Made by a program: the position numbers and the translations under genes. From Bugulina stolonifera (Eukaryota; Bryozoa; Gymnolaemata; Cheilostomatida; Bugulidae), in contig OW285192.1 in assembly GCA_935421135.1 (NCBI GenBank), forward strand, positions 17,771,001-17,835,000: 64,000 bases of DNA, read 5' to 3'. The notes under the pieces were generated by a model. The model was not told where the DNA came from, did no database searches, and saw only the letters and a list, made by a program, of their open reading frames with translations. Positions within the stretch are counted from its first letter, which is position 1. Each line of letters begins with the position of its first letter. Below, one piece after another: positions 25,401-40,400 of the stretch.

Positions 25401-28400
25401 TCAAAATCGAAATAGCCACGTGTCCTATGCTCTCAAGTCCATCATAAAACAGAATGAGCAATATTGCTGCCAATAACCCAAAAAATTCTGTGAGCCTGGT
25501 CATAGCACTACCCAGGAGATAGACACTGTACACAGTATTATTGAGAGCGCATTGCAGCCAAGATATCTTCAGTCTGTTATCACTCGCATCATTCATATCA
25601 AACTCCATAAAATTCCATTACTGAAAAAATCTGACATTAAAAAATTTAGCCAATGTGCACCAGGGAGCAAGTTTTCTTTGGCCAAGAAAAAAAGGAGCAA
25701 AAACTGTCATATTGGCATAGAAACTGTCATATTCATATTGCTCATCTAGACCGGAACACTATTACGAGTTCAATATGATTGGGGTGGTTCTACTGTGGAA
25801 CATGAGATGCTGAATCTATAATAAACTCTCAGGGAACATGTAATGCAACTAGCTGTATTGTTGAGGAACTCATTTCAAGTGTAACATACTTGTTGTTTCA
25901 TCAATGCTCTACAAATCAACTGTTTTAGCCAGATAGCTGTTTTGAGAACTAACAATATTTGTGTTCAAATGGACTATGTGGTTTTAATTACTTGAACTTA
26001 CGCTAATTAGAAATAATAAAATTACAATATTATTGTGCAACTATGTAGTGTAGACACCAATAATGATATAATAACCATCTGCCCTGTCTAAAAGTAATAG
26101 GTGCCTAGTTATGGCAATTCAAAAATTCAACTTCAAATTGCCAACATTTGAGTTTAGCCCAGATAGCTGATTTGAGAACTAAGCCAGCGAATGGTCCAGA
26201 CATCTTTAATTTGGTCACATTCATAGTACAGATACCTAGTCCTTCACTTACTTGCAGCTGTTTGTTCTGTCCGTCACACATTAGTCCGAGTACCTTGAGA
26301 ACCAACTCAATGTAGCCATCATCCTCATACTCCATGTCCATCTCCTCGGAGGTCATGGCCTCAATCTCTGCTATCTCATCCTTATCAAGTTCCTGTACAG
26401 AGAAATTGTTAACAGACATGAAATATTCCACAATTTACTGATGCACATGTATAATATGTATAATCAGTTAAACGTCTACATCCATGTTTAACACCCATGC
26501 CTCATTAAAAGAGATAATTCATCTCAAACTTACAATAGTTTCAGATAAAAACAATTAGTCACTTTGAAATTATTCAACTCGAGTAGAAATTCAATGCATC
26601 ACAAGAGTTTGGTCTCACCCCGGGGTCCTTGACCTTGATTTCTTCAAGTTCAACACCACTAGATGGCGATACTTTGTTGCTCTTTACATCTACAGGGCCA
26701 TTGCCTGCATGTCCATTGACCGTTGAAAGGTCAGCATTGCTTCCTTGTAAAGACATGTAGCTGCCGCTCGGCTTCTTTTTCTAGTAGTTCAACAATCAAC
26801 AAATTAGTGAAACACAGCGATTAGGGGCAATACTAAAGCACATTACAACAGGTAAAACACATAAGTCCTATTCCCAGACTTACCCTTTTCTGTGACCTGC
26901 CTCTCCCAGGAGCCGCCCCTACCGGCTTTACAGTTCTGGCTCCTAGCATCTTAGAGCCGAATGCTCTGCTACCCATCTTAGAGCCGAAAGCTCTACTTCC
27001 CATCTTTGAACCAAACATGGCTCCTTTCAAGTTACTCATGTCCTACAAGTTACATAACCTACATCTTACTACATCATCTATATTTATGTAAGATTAACAA
27101 AACATATACAATATGTCAGCTACTTCATACTGTCACTGGAGAAACCTGGAATGTGAAGCGTTGAGTCTTCATTCAAACTGGGATACGAGTCGCTCTTCAC
27201 ATTCTGAACTGTAAATCGTTACGTTCTGGTAGAAGAGAAGTTGAAAACTCTGCGCTTATACCTTTACGAGAATGTAATGCTGTTACAACATGCTATGACG
27301 TTATACATTATTTTCTATTCTATCAAAATAATTTTAAAGACTTTATACTAAAAATGTATATTGTGTTACGGGTAGGGCTACAATAGCTCTGAACTTTATA
27401 TTTGTTTGTGAACATACAGAGGAGCAAAGAAGCATACCAAAGCTTTTGCTGTAGTCATTGCTTTCTTCAGTGACTTGGCCATTTCAATTGCCTCTTCAAC
27501 TTTGGCCATGTATTGAGCCGCAAGAGATCTCTGCTCTTTCACTGCCATTGTTGATAGGTCAATTCTGTTCTTGACGGCAAAGAAGAACTTTTCTTCGCGG
27601 GTTCCATAAAAGTATTCTACCAAACTGTTCTGTACCTACGAAATTATGGAAGGGGATATACATAGATTCTGAAATGAATTTCACATGAGGTCGCACACTT
27701 TAGTAACCTATGGCAACTTACTTGTTCATTTCCACCATACAACATGGCCGCCATAAATGAAAGAATTTCTCGGATCAATTTGTCTTGGTTCTTTGAGAGA
27801 TGAGGTAACACTTTGAGTATAGCATTGTGATCTTCCAGAACCTTCTGTACGTCTGCTATTTGTTGCAATTGTCTGTGAAACAACACCAATCAAAAATGTT
27901 AAACAAAACTCTTAAAATTTAAAATTTATTCAATAATGAAATGGAATAGATATATATGTCAATGATTAGATGAATATCATCAGAACAGGCACTTGCTATT
28001 ATAGGTGTACAGGTAAAACAGGTGTCTATTGCTGAGCTAGAAACCAACTATCATCTTCTATTTTTCAGAAACAACATGTACAAGCACACATTGGAAACAA
28101 ATACAACAAGTTCAACTTGATATAATAACTTCTAGATTCTTATAGAAATGTGGAATGTGGTATCTTAGAGCAAAACTAAGATAAAAGCAAATCCCAAATA
28201 GCATGTGTGTGAATTTCTCTCTGAATTTCTATTAGCTTAATAGACTAATACTCTACAAATAAACACTTGCACTTGTTTCAATCCATGCAAAATGTATGTG
28301 CAAAGGAAACAAGGAGAGTATAATAATATATACATGCATCTGACAGCTAAAGTAGAAATAAAATATTATGTGATGCAACAATAAGTTGAAGAGAATCCTC

Positions 28401-31400
28401 CTCTTGCTATATGAGACCAACTGGATAGTTTTGGAGTCACATAACAAGAGTAGCTCTTCCTTACCGTCGGATTCTAGCGGCAGCCAGAAATGGGTGTCTG
28501 TAATAATTACATGTGGTTACAGAAGAAACAGGTATATCTAACATAATTAATTAGTTTATCAAACGACTTAAATCTTGGGTAGTCGTTATGCATAGGTTAT
28601 ATAACATGTACAGCTTAAAATATGTTATGTTAGAGAGTTCTGTTTTAGGAAACATCTACATGTATATCAGATTAGTATGTAGAAGTTCTCTACTCTGCTC
28701 AACAGCACTGCACTGTGTAGACAGAGAGAATAATATATGACCTCTTGGCATACAACAGTACTGTACTGTGTAGACAGAGAGAACATACAGACCTCTTGGC
28801 ATACAACAGTACTGTACTGTGTAGACAGAGAGAATATACAAACCTCTTGGCATATTTAGAATTTTCCTCCGAATCTGACGGTAGTTTTATGATCTCATTG
28901 TGTATCAGACCTCGAAGCAGCTGGAAACACTTAATGTCAAGGTCACTCTGTGCCAACCTATCTCTCTCATTGGTCAGTCTGAGGCTAGCTGATACTCTAC
29001 AATCATACCACGTGCATACATTTGTATGCATTATATACAAATGTACGTAACTATTATGTATTACGTATTATGTATTACGTATTATGTATTACGTATTATG
29101 TATTACGTATTATGTATTACGTATTATGTATTACGTATTATGTATTATATACGTATTATTGGAGCGCAAGTGTGTAACCAAGTATAACCTGCTGTTCTAA
29201 AAGCATCAGCAATTCATTCAGGAAATAGCGAGCAGAGTCAAACGCAATATGAGTTGACCAATCAGAACCCACCATCGTCTCATGAGAATGAGTCAACAGC
29301 TAAATCAATACATTGCAATAACAGAACAACAAGAACAGACATCACCAATGTGAAGTCGCACTGCTAGATTTCACCATCTCTTTTATATAATTGGATGATA
29401 TAATAGTGATGTAATATCCTGTAACTTACGCCAATTGGTCAATGAGTTTTCTGGCCATGAAATATTTCTCATAAGGGGTGTGTTCATGTTCCTTTATAAA
29501 CGCTCCCATGTGATCCTGGAATTCCCGACCTAGGGGCAACTCCTCATTTCCTCCTAGCTCAGTGTACTCTGTTATGTAACGCAAAATAGTGTACTAATCT
29601 AACTTAATCCTATCTCTATGTTAGTAACACTGCATTCAAAATCCATTAGTATCTGAGCTCACCTTTGATATCACTCCAATATGTATAAAATAGACAGGGG
29701 TTTACATACTAATACAGTAAAAGTGTGTGTCACACGTGGAACGAAACATAATTAAGAGGAACTAAGGCTATAAAACTAATCAATACCAACCTTCATGACT
29801 GTCATATCCTGTCTGAGCTTTGATCTCATTCTTCCCTCCGTACACAAAAGCATAGTTTTCAGCGAACACATTTAGCTGGTCATTGAGCTCTTCCTCAGCA
29901 GCAAACTCTTCGATATATTTCTACAGAAACATGGATGAGGGGTCGATGAGAATACCCACCATATACAGGTACATGTACGTACATGTATGTAGCATATACA
30001 CGTATGTACATGTATATACTATGTATATACAAGTATGTACAGATAGTGCAGGCAGTGTAGATGAATATTTAAACCTAAACACATACCAGTACAGTTGAAT
30101 ATTACATTCTGTAGTGTTAAGGGATTTGACCATTATTTCATATTCCTTGCAGGTTCTCAATACAAGCGATACTCTACATCACTATCTACTAATAGAGACG
30201 TCACACGTACCTTCCTAGCGTCACTGCACGCTGCCTCTGCACCAGCTCTACCATACTTCTCTTGGAATTCTTCCATCACCTTTATAGATTAATCATAAAG
30301 TGTATTACATACATGTACATATACATTGTTTTTGCACGTCAAAGCGTATAGAATAGCGTATGTAGAATAGAGTCACACAGAGAATTATAGTATTGAATAT
30401 TGCAACAGCAAAGTGCATTTATATATAAAATGAAAGCCCAATTTCTAAGACTAATTCACTATTCAATAGAAAGTAAAATCAGTATACGGGTGTATTCAAG
30501 TCAATAGTACAGAAACAGCAAAACCAGCTTGTACATGTACATGTAGTTATAATTGTCACAGATATTAGGTCGTAACGTCCAATGCACAATGTCGTAGAAA
30601 TAGAACACACGGCAGAGTACAATATTCAAAGCGATAATAATAATTGATCGCATAGTGTTCACTATTGAGTAACAGGTTAGTATCGTAGGGTAGTAGTGGT
30701 GAATAGAAACATAAATATTAAAATGAAAGGCAGTGTGTATTCACTATTATAGAAGAGGAAGTCACATGACATAGCCTCAGTAGTTACTACGACTACATCA
30801 CAATACAACATGGAGGTTCACCTTGACCATGTGCTCCTTATTGTCTTTAAACTTTATAAGGCAAGCAGCATTGTTCAACTTGTTTCAAAAATTATTTCCA
30901 AAAAAGTTCAGAGTAAAAGTTTATTTAATAATAATATTCCGATTGTAAAAGCGAGTTACTGGAAAATAAAATAATTCAGATGTCAAGGCCTAGCAATGAC
31001 CGACTTGTTGCCACGGTTACTGTCTTATTGTGTGTAGCCGGAGGATATATAACTGATAATATTAAACTATTACTCCAAGCCTTTACCTTCCTAAATTGTG
31101 ATCCAGGCTGGTGAATAAAAATGGTTTAATTTACACTTTTAATAAACCAATTTGGTAATTTTTCAGTATAATAAATAGAATTACTTATTACATGTACATG
31201 TAGGTCACTATGATATTCTATAATAGATTGATGATCATTTTGCTGGGAAAAGAATGGCAGGTGGAGGTGGGGGGTTACTTATAAATGGTGGTGGTATTTG
31301 CTAGGCCACACTTTATACTATACATGTACAGTGGGCTGTGATGGGTAATTGCAGCTCGCTACAGATGAGTGTTTGCAGGTAGCTACAGGTAGAGAATGGC

Positions 31401-34400
31401 AGGTAGTTGTTGGTGGCTACAGGTGTAGGGATGTACTTGCTAGGGTTTTATAAGTAGCCCATCAGCTACATGTTAGCTTGCATCACTCACCTTAACAGAG
31501 ACAGTTGAGGATGAGAGTATTGAGCTAACACAAGTCACCATCGTCCTGAGTTGAAGGTCATCTGATATGGTACCACCAATGTTCTCAACAAATTTCTAAA
31601 TTTATATAGACATTCTCAATAACAACTGTAGTACATGTAGATATCTTACTTTTAGAGATGTAGATAGACATAGATGTAGAAAAAAACTTTTATGATCAGT
31701 TTGATCAGTATACTTAATACTTAGGTACTTAATACTTGGGGTAATTTGGTTACTTGGGGTACTTAAATGGTACTTGGGGTAGTTAGGGTACTTGTGGTAC
31801 TTGGGGTACTTAGGTTACTTGGGGTACTTAAATGGTACTTGGGGTAGTTAGGGTACTTGTGGTACTTGGGGTACTTAGGTTACTTGGGGTACTTAAATGG
31901 CACTTAGGGTACTTAGCTGTGCTCACCATCATCCTATTTGCCAGCTGATCCACAATCTTTGCCTCCTCTGGGTACTCCTCAGCTGACGGCTGGTAGTAGG
32001 ACCGGAAGAAGACCTGCAGGTAAACAGGAAGAACATGCAGGTAAAGTAGGAGCAACAAGTGAACACATGTAAAGGTACACAGTAAATGTGTGTATACAAA
32101 TATGCAAGTTAATAAGAGGAACACAAGTCCGTGGATGTAGGCGACTGACTAAGTGACTAGCATTGCAATCTAAGCATTCAAGATGGACACCATATAGGAG
32201 ATGTACCTCAACCAGCAGTTGAACTTAAAACAAACTAAAAAGAGGCATCATGGATATAAAATGGACTTGGGTCGTGACGTGGTTAAAGTTAGTCATGTAT
32301 GCTATCAGTATAAATACCTGAAGACTTGGCATGACGGCATCAAAGAAGTAGTGGAGAGATCCGTGCATGTCATGTATACTGACCGGCTCACTAAAATAGA
32401 GATCAATGTACACCATCATGACCCAAAGAAAAACTACCTAAGCCATATAACGCACTACAGTTATGTAGAGTAAAACTATAATGACAAGTTTTACAATTGA
32501 GCACTTGATTGCTTGGGCTGAAATACTTGAGGTAACTTGAGAAGCTCGAGTCAAAACTAGAACTCTGGTGCTTCCACCCTCATGGAGTCTAGAGCAGACA
32601 CCTTGCTACTTGAATTGTATATCTGTCTGCTTCACAATTCATAGAGAGTTTTATCCCCTGCACTACAGAACTAACAGTTAATATTCGCAACATGTAAGCA
32701 CTTCATGTATTCTTTATTCACTTAGTCAGGCCGCCATGCTATGTACATACTACATAAATACATGCTACGATAAAGTAATTATTCCGATCTGGAATAGAAA
32801 ACCCCGACAACACCTATACCGACCTATAATATACAACAATGAATGAGATAGTGCACATAAATCCTCTGTATTATTATGTAATCCAACTAATAAAACTACG
32901 ACATTCTATTAAGATAATATATTGTCCTGAAAAGATTATAATGATTCTGTTAGTGAAGTAAGCCTATTAGTAAAGTAAGCCTATTAGTAAAGTAAGCCCA
33001 TTAGTGAAGTAAGCCCATTAGTGAAGTAAGCCCATTAGTAATAAGCCCATTAGTGAAGTGAAGTAAGCCCATTAGTAATAAGCCCATTAGTGAAGTGAAG
33101 TAAGCCCATTAGTAATAAGCCCTTTAGTGAAGTAAGCTCATTGGTAATAAGCCCATTAGTGAAGCCATCAGGAAGTTATATACAAGTTTTACAAATTATC
33201 CAAATTATCTTCCTTTTGACAGAATATTAGAAAAATGTGATGGCATAAATATTTTTACCAATATTGTTCATCAATACTTCAACAATGCAACAAATGCATT
33301 CCATCGATTTATTCTCAGTTCATCCAACTAACAAGTTTCACATACATGTATGTACAATGCAGGGTAAGTACATTATTATACAAAGTACATTGTACAATGT
33401 ATGCACTCAGTAAGTAGGTTAGTAGGTAGTGTGCATGTAGTACATGCTATAAAACTATTAGAATCTTACAAGCAAGAAGATGTTTGCACCAAGGGCTGAG
33501 GAGTTGGCCACTACTATCAAAGAGGAGCTAATACCAGTGCCAATTTATAACAATTGAATAATAGGCCTACGCTATTATAATAATTATCATTAAATAGTAC
33601 AAGAATATTTGTAGTGGTGTATTTTTAAGCAAGGAAATATTTATCCTTTTCAACTGCCAAACACAAAACATAAAATGTGTTATACATTATACTCTTGTGC
33701 ATATACATACTGCAAACAAACCAATGCTGACCATAGCTAACCAAAATAACCTAAATTTCACCCGAAACTTAACATTCCGCTAGAAAACGCACTCAAAAAC
33801 TAATACTTAAGCTGAGCATTGAATGAGCAGTGTTAGCTAATCGGATTGGTGTATTGGTGCTTGACTGCTTTTGGTTGACCAATGAAAGGGTAACTGAAAC
33901 AAGGTTAGGAAAAGCGAACCACCGATAGCAACAAGAGAAAGCATAAAGGAAATAGGATCATATAAATAAGTCTTACTCTTCATTGGCTAAGAAATCTATG
34001 GGTGGAAGTTTTATTCTGAAACAAGATAATGTAGCAAGCCAATAGACAAAGGCCAAGGTTAAGCAAAATTTGTTACCATAGAAATTGAGATATACAAGCT
34101 ATTTACATTGTAGCTATATAGTGCTAACACTCAAGGTAAACAGAGGTTTTACTTGTTGCAATATTAAAATTACGTGGGGATTAGCTCCGTGCTTGGCAAA
34201 GAAAAATGAGTCATAATTTAGATGATCTATTGAGCTCCAAGTGGTTAATTGTGTTCAAGTGTTCAGCTGTTGCAGTAGAAATCATTTATTACATTTCACA
34301 GACCCATACTACCCATACTACCCATACTACCCTACTCATCATTTACACAAAGCTATATACAATGATGGGTATTACAAACATTCATTAGTAAGTGTGACAC

Positions 34401-37400
34401 TGTAGAGCATTGTTAGTCTGTATGTTGGATGCTTTCTATTCTAAACTTGTATTATAATTAATGCAAATTGATCAAAACTTGATCATTGCTCAATTGTGAA
34501 ACAATAAGCCCTGATCGAATGATGACTCCAACCATCATCCACCTCACAGAGATTATTTACCTGGGAGTTATCTCTATCACTGGAGTAGTTTGTTGCGTGG
34601 TTTCAGTTCCAACCTTGGCTTTGGTAGCAGCTGCCTTCAACTTCTGTACAATCTTGGATTCACTAAACAGACAATAAAGTGGTACTTGATAAATAATCAA
34701 GCTACAGGTTGCTGAATAACATGTGTAAATGTCAAATCACATCTTAGGCTCATTCACACGAAACAAGAAGTCACAACTCACAAGTGCTCACAGAGAGGCA
34801 AATCTAAGATAGTTTACTAGATAACACAGAAATGTAACAGATAATACTGTAAGAGAAGCAAACAACGTTCATTTCATAACTATTTTTGGGTACAAAAATA
34901 GTTAGACCAAGAATCCTAAATATTTGTGAAATTTGCCAAGATAGGCCAGAGAGAGCAAATTGCACCAGACAGTGATGTCTACATGAGCCAGATAGCATAC
35001 TTTATTTAAACTTAGTGGGAAGTCCCTGGAGAGGTCTGGGTGTCACTTACTTCCAAGAAAGTCATCGAATAGCAAAATTAAGAATCTAAGCAACTGGGCA
35101 TTGAAAAGAAGGGAATAGAAGAAGGGAATGGAGGTTTGGACCTCCTCTGAATTATAACAAAAACCACTTGGTAGGTATTTCTAACTAAAGAAATATTTAA
35201 TCAAGATGTCAAAACCTTATTTTGAGATCTGGTGTCTAAAGAAGTAAAATCTGCTAATAATGACTGCTATGGTCCCATATTCATTGCTGAATCTAACAAC
35301 CATTATGTTAGTGAAACAGTCAAAACACAAACCTCTTTTAATATACCTGCATAGGGCTTAAAGCTATATTATATTGGTACAATTATGTTCTCTCTACTTG
35401 AGGCCAGTTGCTGATAGGCACACTATTAAAACACAACAGCTATTAGACAAAAGCCTGTGAAAATGATAAAGTGCTAATTTTACAACACCAAATTTATAAA
35501 TAGTAATAAGAAACAATACAACAACGTCTCTATCTCTATTATACAATCACATTTACTATCTATCAGCCACAAATATAATTACGGTGTGTTTATTATAATT
35601 ACCCTTGTGTGCTGCTGCTCACTGGCAGCAGTTTTTGAAACCTTCCATGCATGATTCTATGAGAAAATATTAAATATTTATTACATAGGCTAATAACAAG
35701 AATATTTTCAATGCATGCACACTAATTACGTGCCGGGAAAAAGTAATGCTCAATCTTAGATTATTAGTGAAAATTAAATAGCAAAGAAAATAATTTAATG
35801 TTATTTTAGTTTATTTATACTACAATTATTGTTATAGCACTAAAATAGTTATTATATCTTAATAACTATTTTCGTAAAAATTTCTAAAATAAACTTTGAA
35901 TTTATTAACTATTTGAGCATCCAACTTACGCTGTGATGTTAGGTGCCTCTTTCAAGAGTTGCTTGGTTGCCTCCTGGTTGTCGCGCACAAAGTCTGACAG
36001 CTTCTCTAGATCTCTAATTACTAGTTTGAGGAATTCCCACATGTTTCTAGAAGAGAAATTAGATGGGATCTGAGGCTAAAGAGTTGGATGTATTAGCTCT
36101 TATAATGTCTGGTAATGCCATTGATGAACAAATTATATTATAATAATATAAGTAACAAGTTAGTGAAGTTCACATTGTAAAAGCTGCCACCTTTTACCAA
36201 GTCATTCTGGCATGTCAACTTATGTGTCATACAGAAGATATCAACTTATGTATGTGTCATACAGAAGGTATCAACTTATGTGTCATACAGAAAGTATCAA
36301 CTTATGTGTCATACAGAAGGTGTCAACTTATGTGTCATACAGAAAGTGTCAACTTATGTGTCATACAGAAGGTGTCAACTTATGTGTCATACAGAAGGTA
36401 TCAACTTATGTTTCATACAGAAGGTATCAACCTACGGGTCATGAGGAAGGTCACCGGCACCACTCTCGATGATACCACCGGCTGTGTTCATATAGACCCA
36501 GAGCATATACCGTAGGAAAGGCTTCTTCACTGCGTTTGACAGACTGTCATCTGTGAGTATCTCCAGGAGCTCGTCCAGCGTGAAGATAGTCTGACAAATT
36601 GACTCAATGAATCTGTTCTCTCCCTAGTACATGAAAACATGATATAACATGATGTAGGTTAAAAAATAGACAGCAATAAAGTAGGAGTAGCGGGATAGTG
36701 TCGTGATAAACTTATTGATCTGTAGGCCTGAGGCTATGAGGGTCAAGGTCTAGCTGCTACTGAGGTAGTATAACCAGTAGGGTACGATGGCTAAATGCGT
36801 GACGTCTCACAAAAATATTTCAAAACCTTAAAATAAATTTGCCTGTAGCCTCCAAATTTCTCCAAATTACTCTATCGGAGCCTGAACTGCTAATGCTACT
36901 TGGTTTTACATGTACAATTATTATTTATCATTGCATCTCAACTATATAGTACGTATATTTATATGATCTACTTATCATAGCATTACCTCTGCACAAGTAG
37001 ACAGCAGGTCCACCATAGATAGCATGTATCTGAGATCTTTGATGTTGGAGTTATTTTTCAGTATCTCCATCCTCGCTTCCTGTTCCAAGTCGAGGGAGCC
37101 AGACACCTCAGTTCGATACTGCATGAAGTACTTCATTACGTAACCTAAAATATTACATAACAACACTATTCTATTAATGAGCTCTAAAGATGACTACAGA
37201 TCACAGAGTAAAACAATACATCTGTGATTCTCAGTCTCACTTCAGACGTTCCAGAAGACTGGTTCAACTTTAAGATTTGTGGACATCCTCCATATTACCA
37301 TCTGTTTTAGGCAATAATAATTGTGTCAAAATATAGCCCTAGTGCATGCATTACTTGCCTTGATTTCTCTTGAGAGGTAGGTTCAGCTCCTCCACCTTGA

Positions 37401-40400
37401 CTATTGCATTTAGTAGATCAAGGAACTGAGGTGCATCTGATCTGTGTTCTGCTGCTAGCAGCATGATCTTTTGAATCTGATAGGCTAACACCTTCATACA
37501 CGTGACTTTATTCCCTGTGAATATCTGTAAACGGAGAGGGGACAACTTCATTATAGTTACAATAATAGTAGTAGATGTAGATGCGACTTTATTCCCTGTG
37601 AATATCGGAGAGAAGACAACTCTACTAAATACTCTACTATATACTACATGTATATTATATAATCATACAGTGTAACTACGCGCTCATAAAATATGTGATC
37701 AGAGAGAGGACAACCCTATAGATAACTCACACTATTATAATACCAGTAACCCGGTGCTTTAGTTCAGACACATACTTACATTATGCTTACGGCCATATAC
37801 TGTACATGTAACTATACTACAATTTTTGAAGTTGGCAAGCTGATTTTAAATTAAGAGGCCACCGTGAAAATAGAATACCTCAAGAACTGCCTCAGCCATT
37901 TCTGGTTCGGCCCCCTTGACGCGCAGCATAAAGTCCAGCTGGTTGAACAGTCTCATCTGCACAGCCTCATTTCCTCTCGAGATTGCCTTGAGCAGACGGA
38001 AGCTTGCCTGCAGAGCCGACTTCATCCCCTTGTACTGATCAGCAAGTTTAACGTCGTATTCTTTAGAGAGGATATCAAATATGTCTGACAGTAAATCTGC
38101 GAAACAAAAGTTGCATAAATAAGAAGTTTGTGCTGCGTAGATAGCAACAACAATATAATATGCAAATAATTATAAAAATGAAAATATTATATCTTGATAG
38201 AATGTCTAATAAGGGTAAGTATGGCATATGGCAACACGACATGTACATGTGCATAGGTTTTATAGTTCATGATCTCCAATGATCTGCAAACTAGAGAGTT
38301 GTCTTCTCCTGCCATTTCAGTGTAAAGAGAGGACAACTTCCATGATCCATGTCTTAGTAGTGATGTATACCACGGTTGGGCACACAACTCCATTATTTTA
38401 AATGAATATACAAACAATATACTGAATGAATAAATTGGCGCATCAGTGCATGTCAAGTGTATAAAATACGTAGCCCATTATTTCTCTACATAAATAGTGA
38501 AAATAAACGTCATATACAGTGTAATTCATATAGAGCAGTGCACATAGTGTCTACATGTAGATATAGGTATAGATAGTGTGGTAATAACACTACTCACTGA
38601 AGTTATACAGAATCTTCTGGTTCATAGGATGTGGTTCCTCTGGCTCGTTCTCCAGGTGACAGAATGAGGTCAGCTGATCGATTATCTGGGTCAACTCCGC
38701 CCCAGCTTCGTTACTGAGCTTTGACTTGCTAAGTCTCTGTGTGGTAAACGAAATGCTGCGATTAGAGAACCATGACAAAAAGATATTGCTTCCTATTGGT
38801 AAACTGCAAAAAAATTTGTGATGAAATTTGTGTTTCGAATATAGACTCCCCTTAGCTTTCTATTTCTAGCTTTCTATTTCTAGTTGTATACTTATTCTAT
38901 TGAACAAGTATTCAAACCTCTATACCAGATCAATTGAAACCTGTTAACTGCAACAGCTAGAGAGATCAATGCTATTAATACATTGATGTCTATCCAATAC
39001 TAACTTGAAGCTTGGGTAGTATTGTCAAGACGTTCTTGTAGACTTCAACAGATTTTGTAGTGATGAGCACCTGAGCCTGGACAGCGCGGCTGAACAATGA
39101 GTCATTGGCAGAGTAATACCTGTTGAGAAGTGCCATGGCCTTGATGAGCAGCTTGTCATACTTGTAGTCTGACAAGTCCTACAAGTGATAGCAAAGTTAC
39201 AGAGAGTCTTAGCTGAAGTTGTCAACATCACACACATTGAGAATATTCATGTAAGCAAACAGAGAGGGGAAAACTCCTACCATAAGTATAGCCACAAGAT
39301 CAAAGTTTCCTTTCAGATAGTCTGTTTTTGAGAACATCTCCTCCAACTTCCTCAGAGCTACTTTACAGACATGATGTCTCTCTTCTATGTCAAATGTTTC
39401 ATAGAGCAGGTGCCCTGCAGGTAGGTAAGACATATACTGTCAGCTGTATAGGCTATACTACAGAGCACCAGCATACTACAGCAGGTGCCCTACAGTTAAG
39501 CTGTATGTAACACCAGCATACTAAAGGAGGTGACATTGCAGGTAGGTGATATACAATGTACATGTCCATATGATATACTGTAATAATATATAACACTTGC
39601 CTGCTATATGACATAAACCAGTGAATACATGCTGTATACACTGCTAGCAACAAATAGTGCCTACACTGAATTACAGACCTGAGAGTGGAGCATAGACTGT
39701 GGTTTATAAGGAATGTATAAGTCATTGATCATAATATAACAGGACTGTAGATTCACATGAATATTTAAGTTTTCTGCAGCACCAGCAGATTTTAACACAG
39801 TTTAAACCAATTAAAACTATATCATGCATATTATATAGCAAGCAAATTACATCCATACTATAATTTCTGTGACTAATTCCCATGAGTGCCCTGCGCATTA
39901 TGCAGCAATACGTACCTATTTCAGGCATATCTGACGTCGCTTGTGTGGCTTGGTGATGCGTGTTCTTGAACTCGTAGACAAACTGCTCTAGTCTGGTGTT
40001 AAACCGAAAGTTGAAGAGTAACTCCAGCACTTCCATAGCTCTGTACAATAATACATAACATAGTGGTAAGTTAATACGAGTAGGAGTTATCTTCACTTTT
40101 GCCTATAGTGGTGGAGGATCTAATCTACTAACTCCGCCCACAAAGTACAGACAGACGTCATGTAATGGGCAGTTGGTTTTCTATGGGATTAAAATAATAT
40201 TCAGGAACCAAATAAAATAGTGAAGAAGAAGAGTTTAGGCAGCATCCTACTGAGTTAAAACTCTGATTGGTCAAGAGGGTCACTATCAGGTCAGTACATC
40301 TGTGAACAGGAAGTTGCTCAGGAAGACAGATATATTCTATTTTCCACTATAACTGAACATTCACTAATATTAAAGGGCATGTGGCGGAATTGGTGGTGAC

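Noticed and set aside
36212..36515. Plus-strand open frames of ~90 residues with repeated SYRRYQL or CHTEGINL
   Set aside because: Translation of the 26-bp minisatellite next to exon 25, on the wrong strand for the gene.
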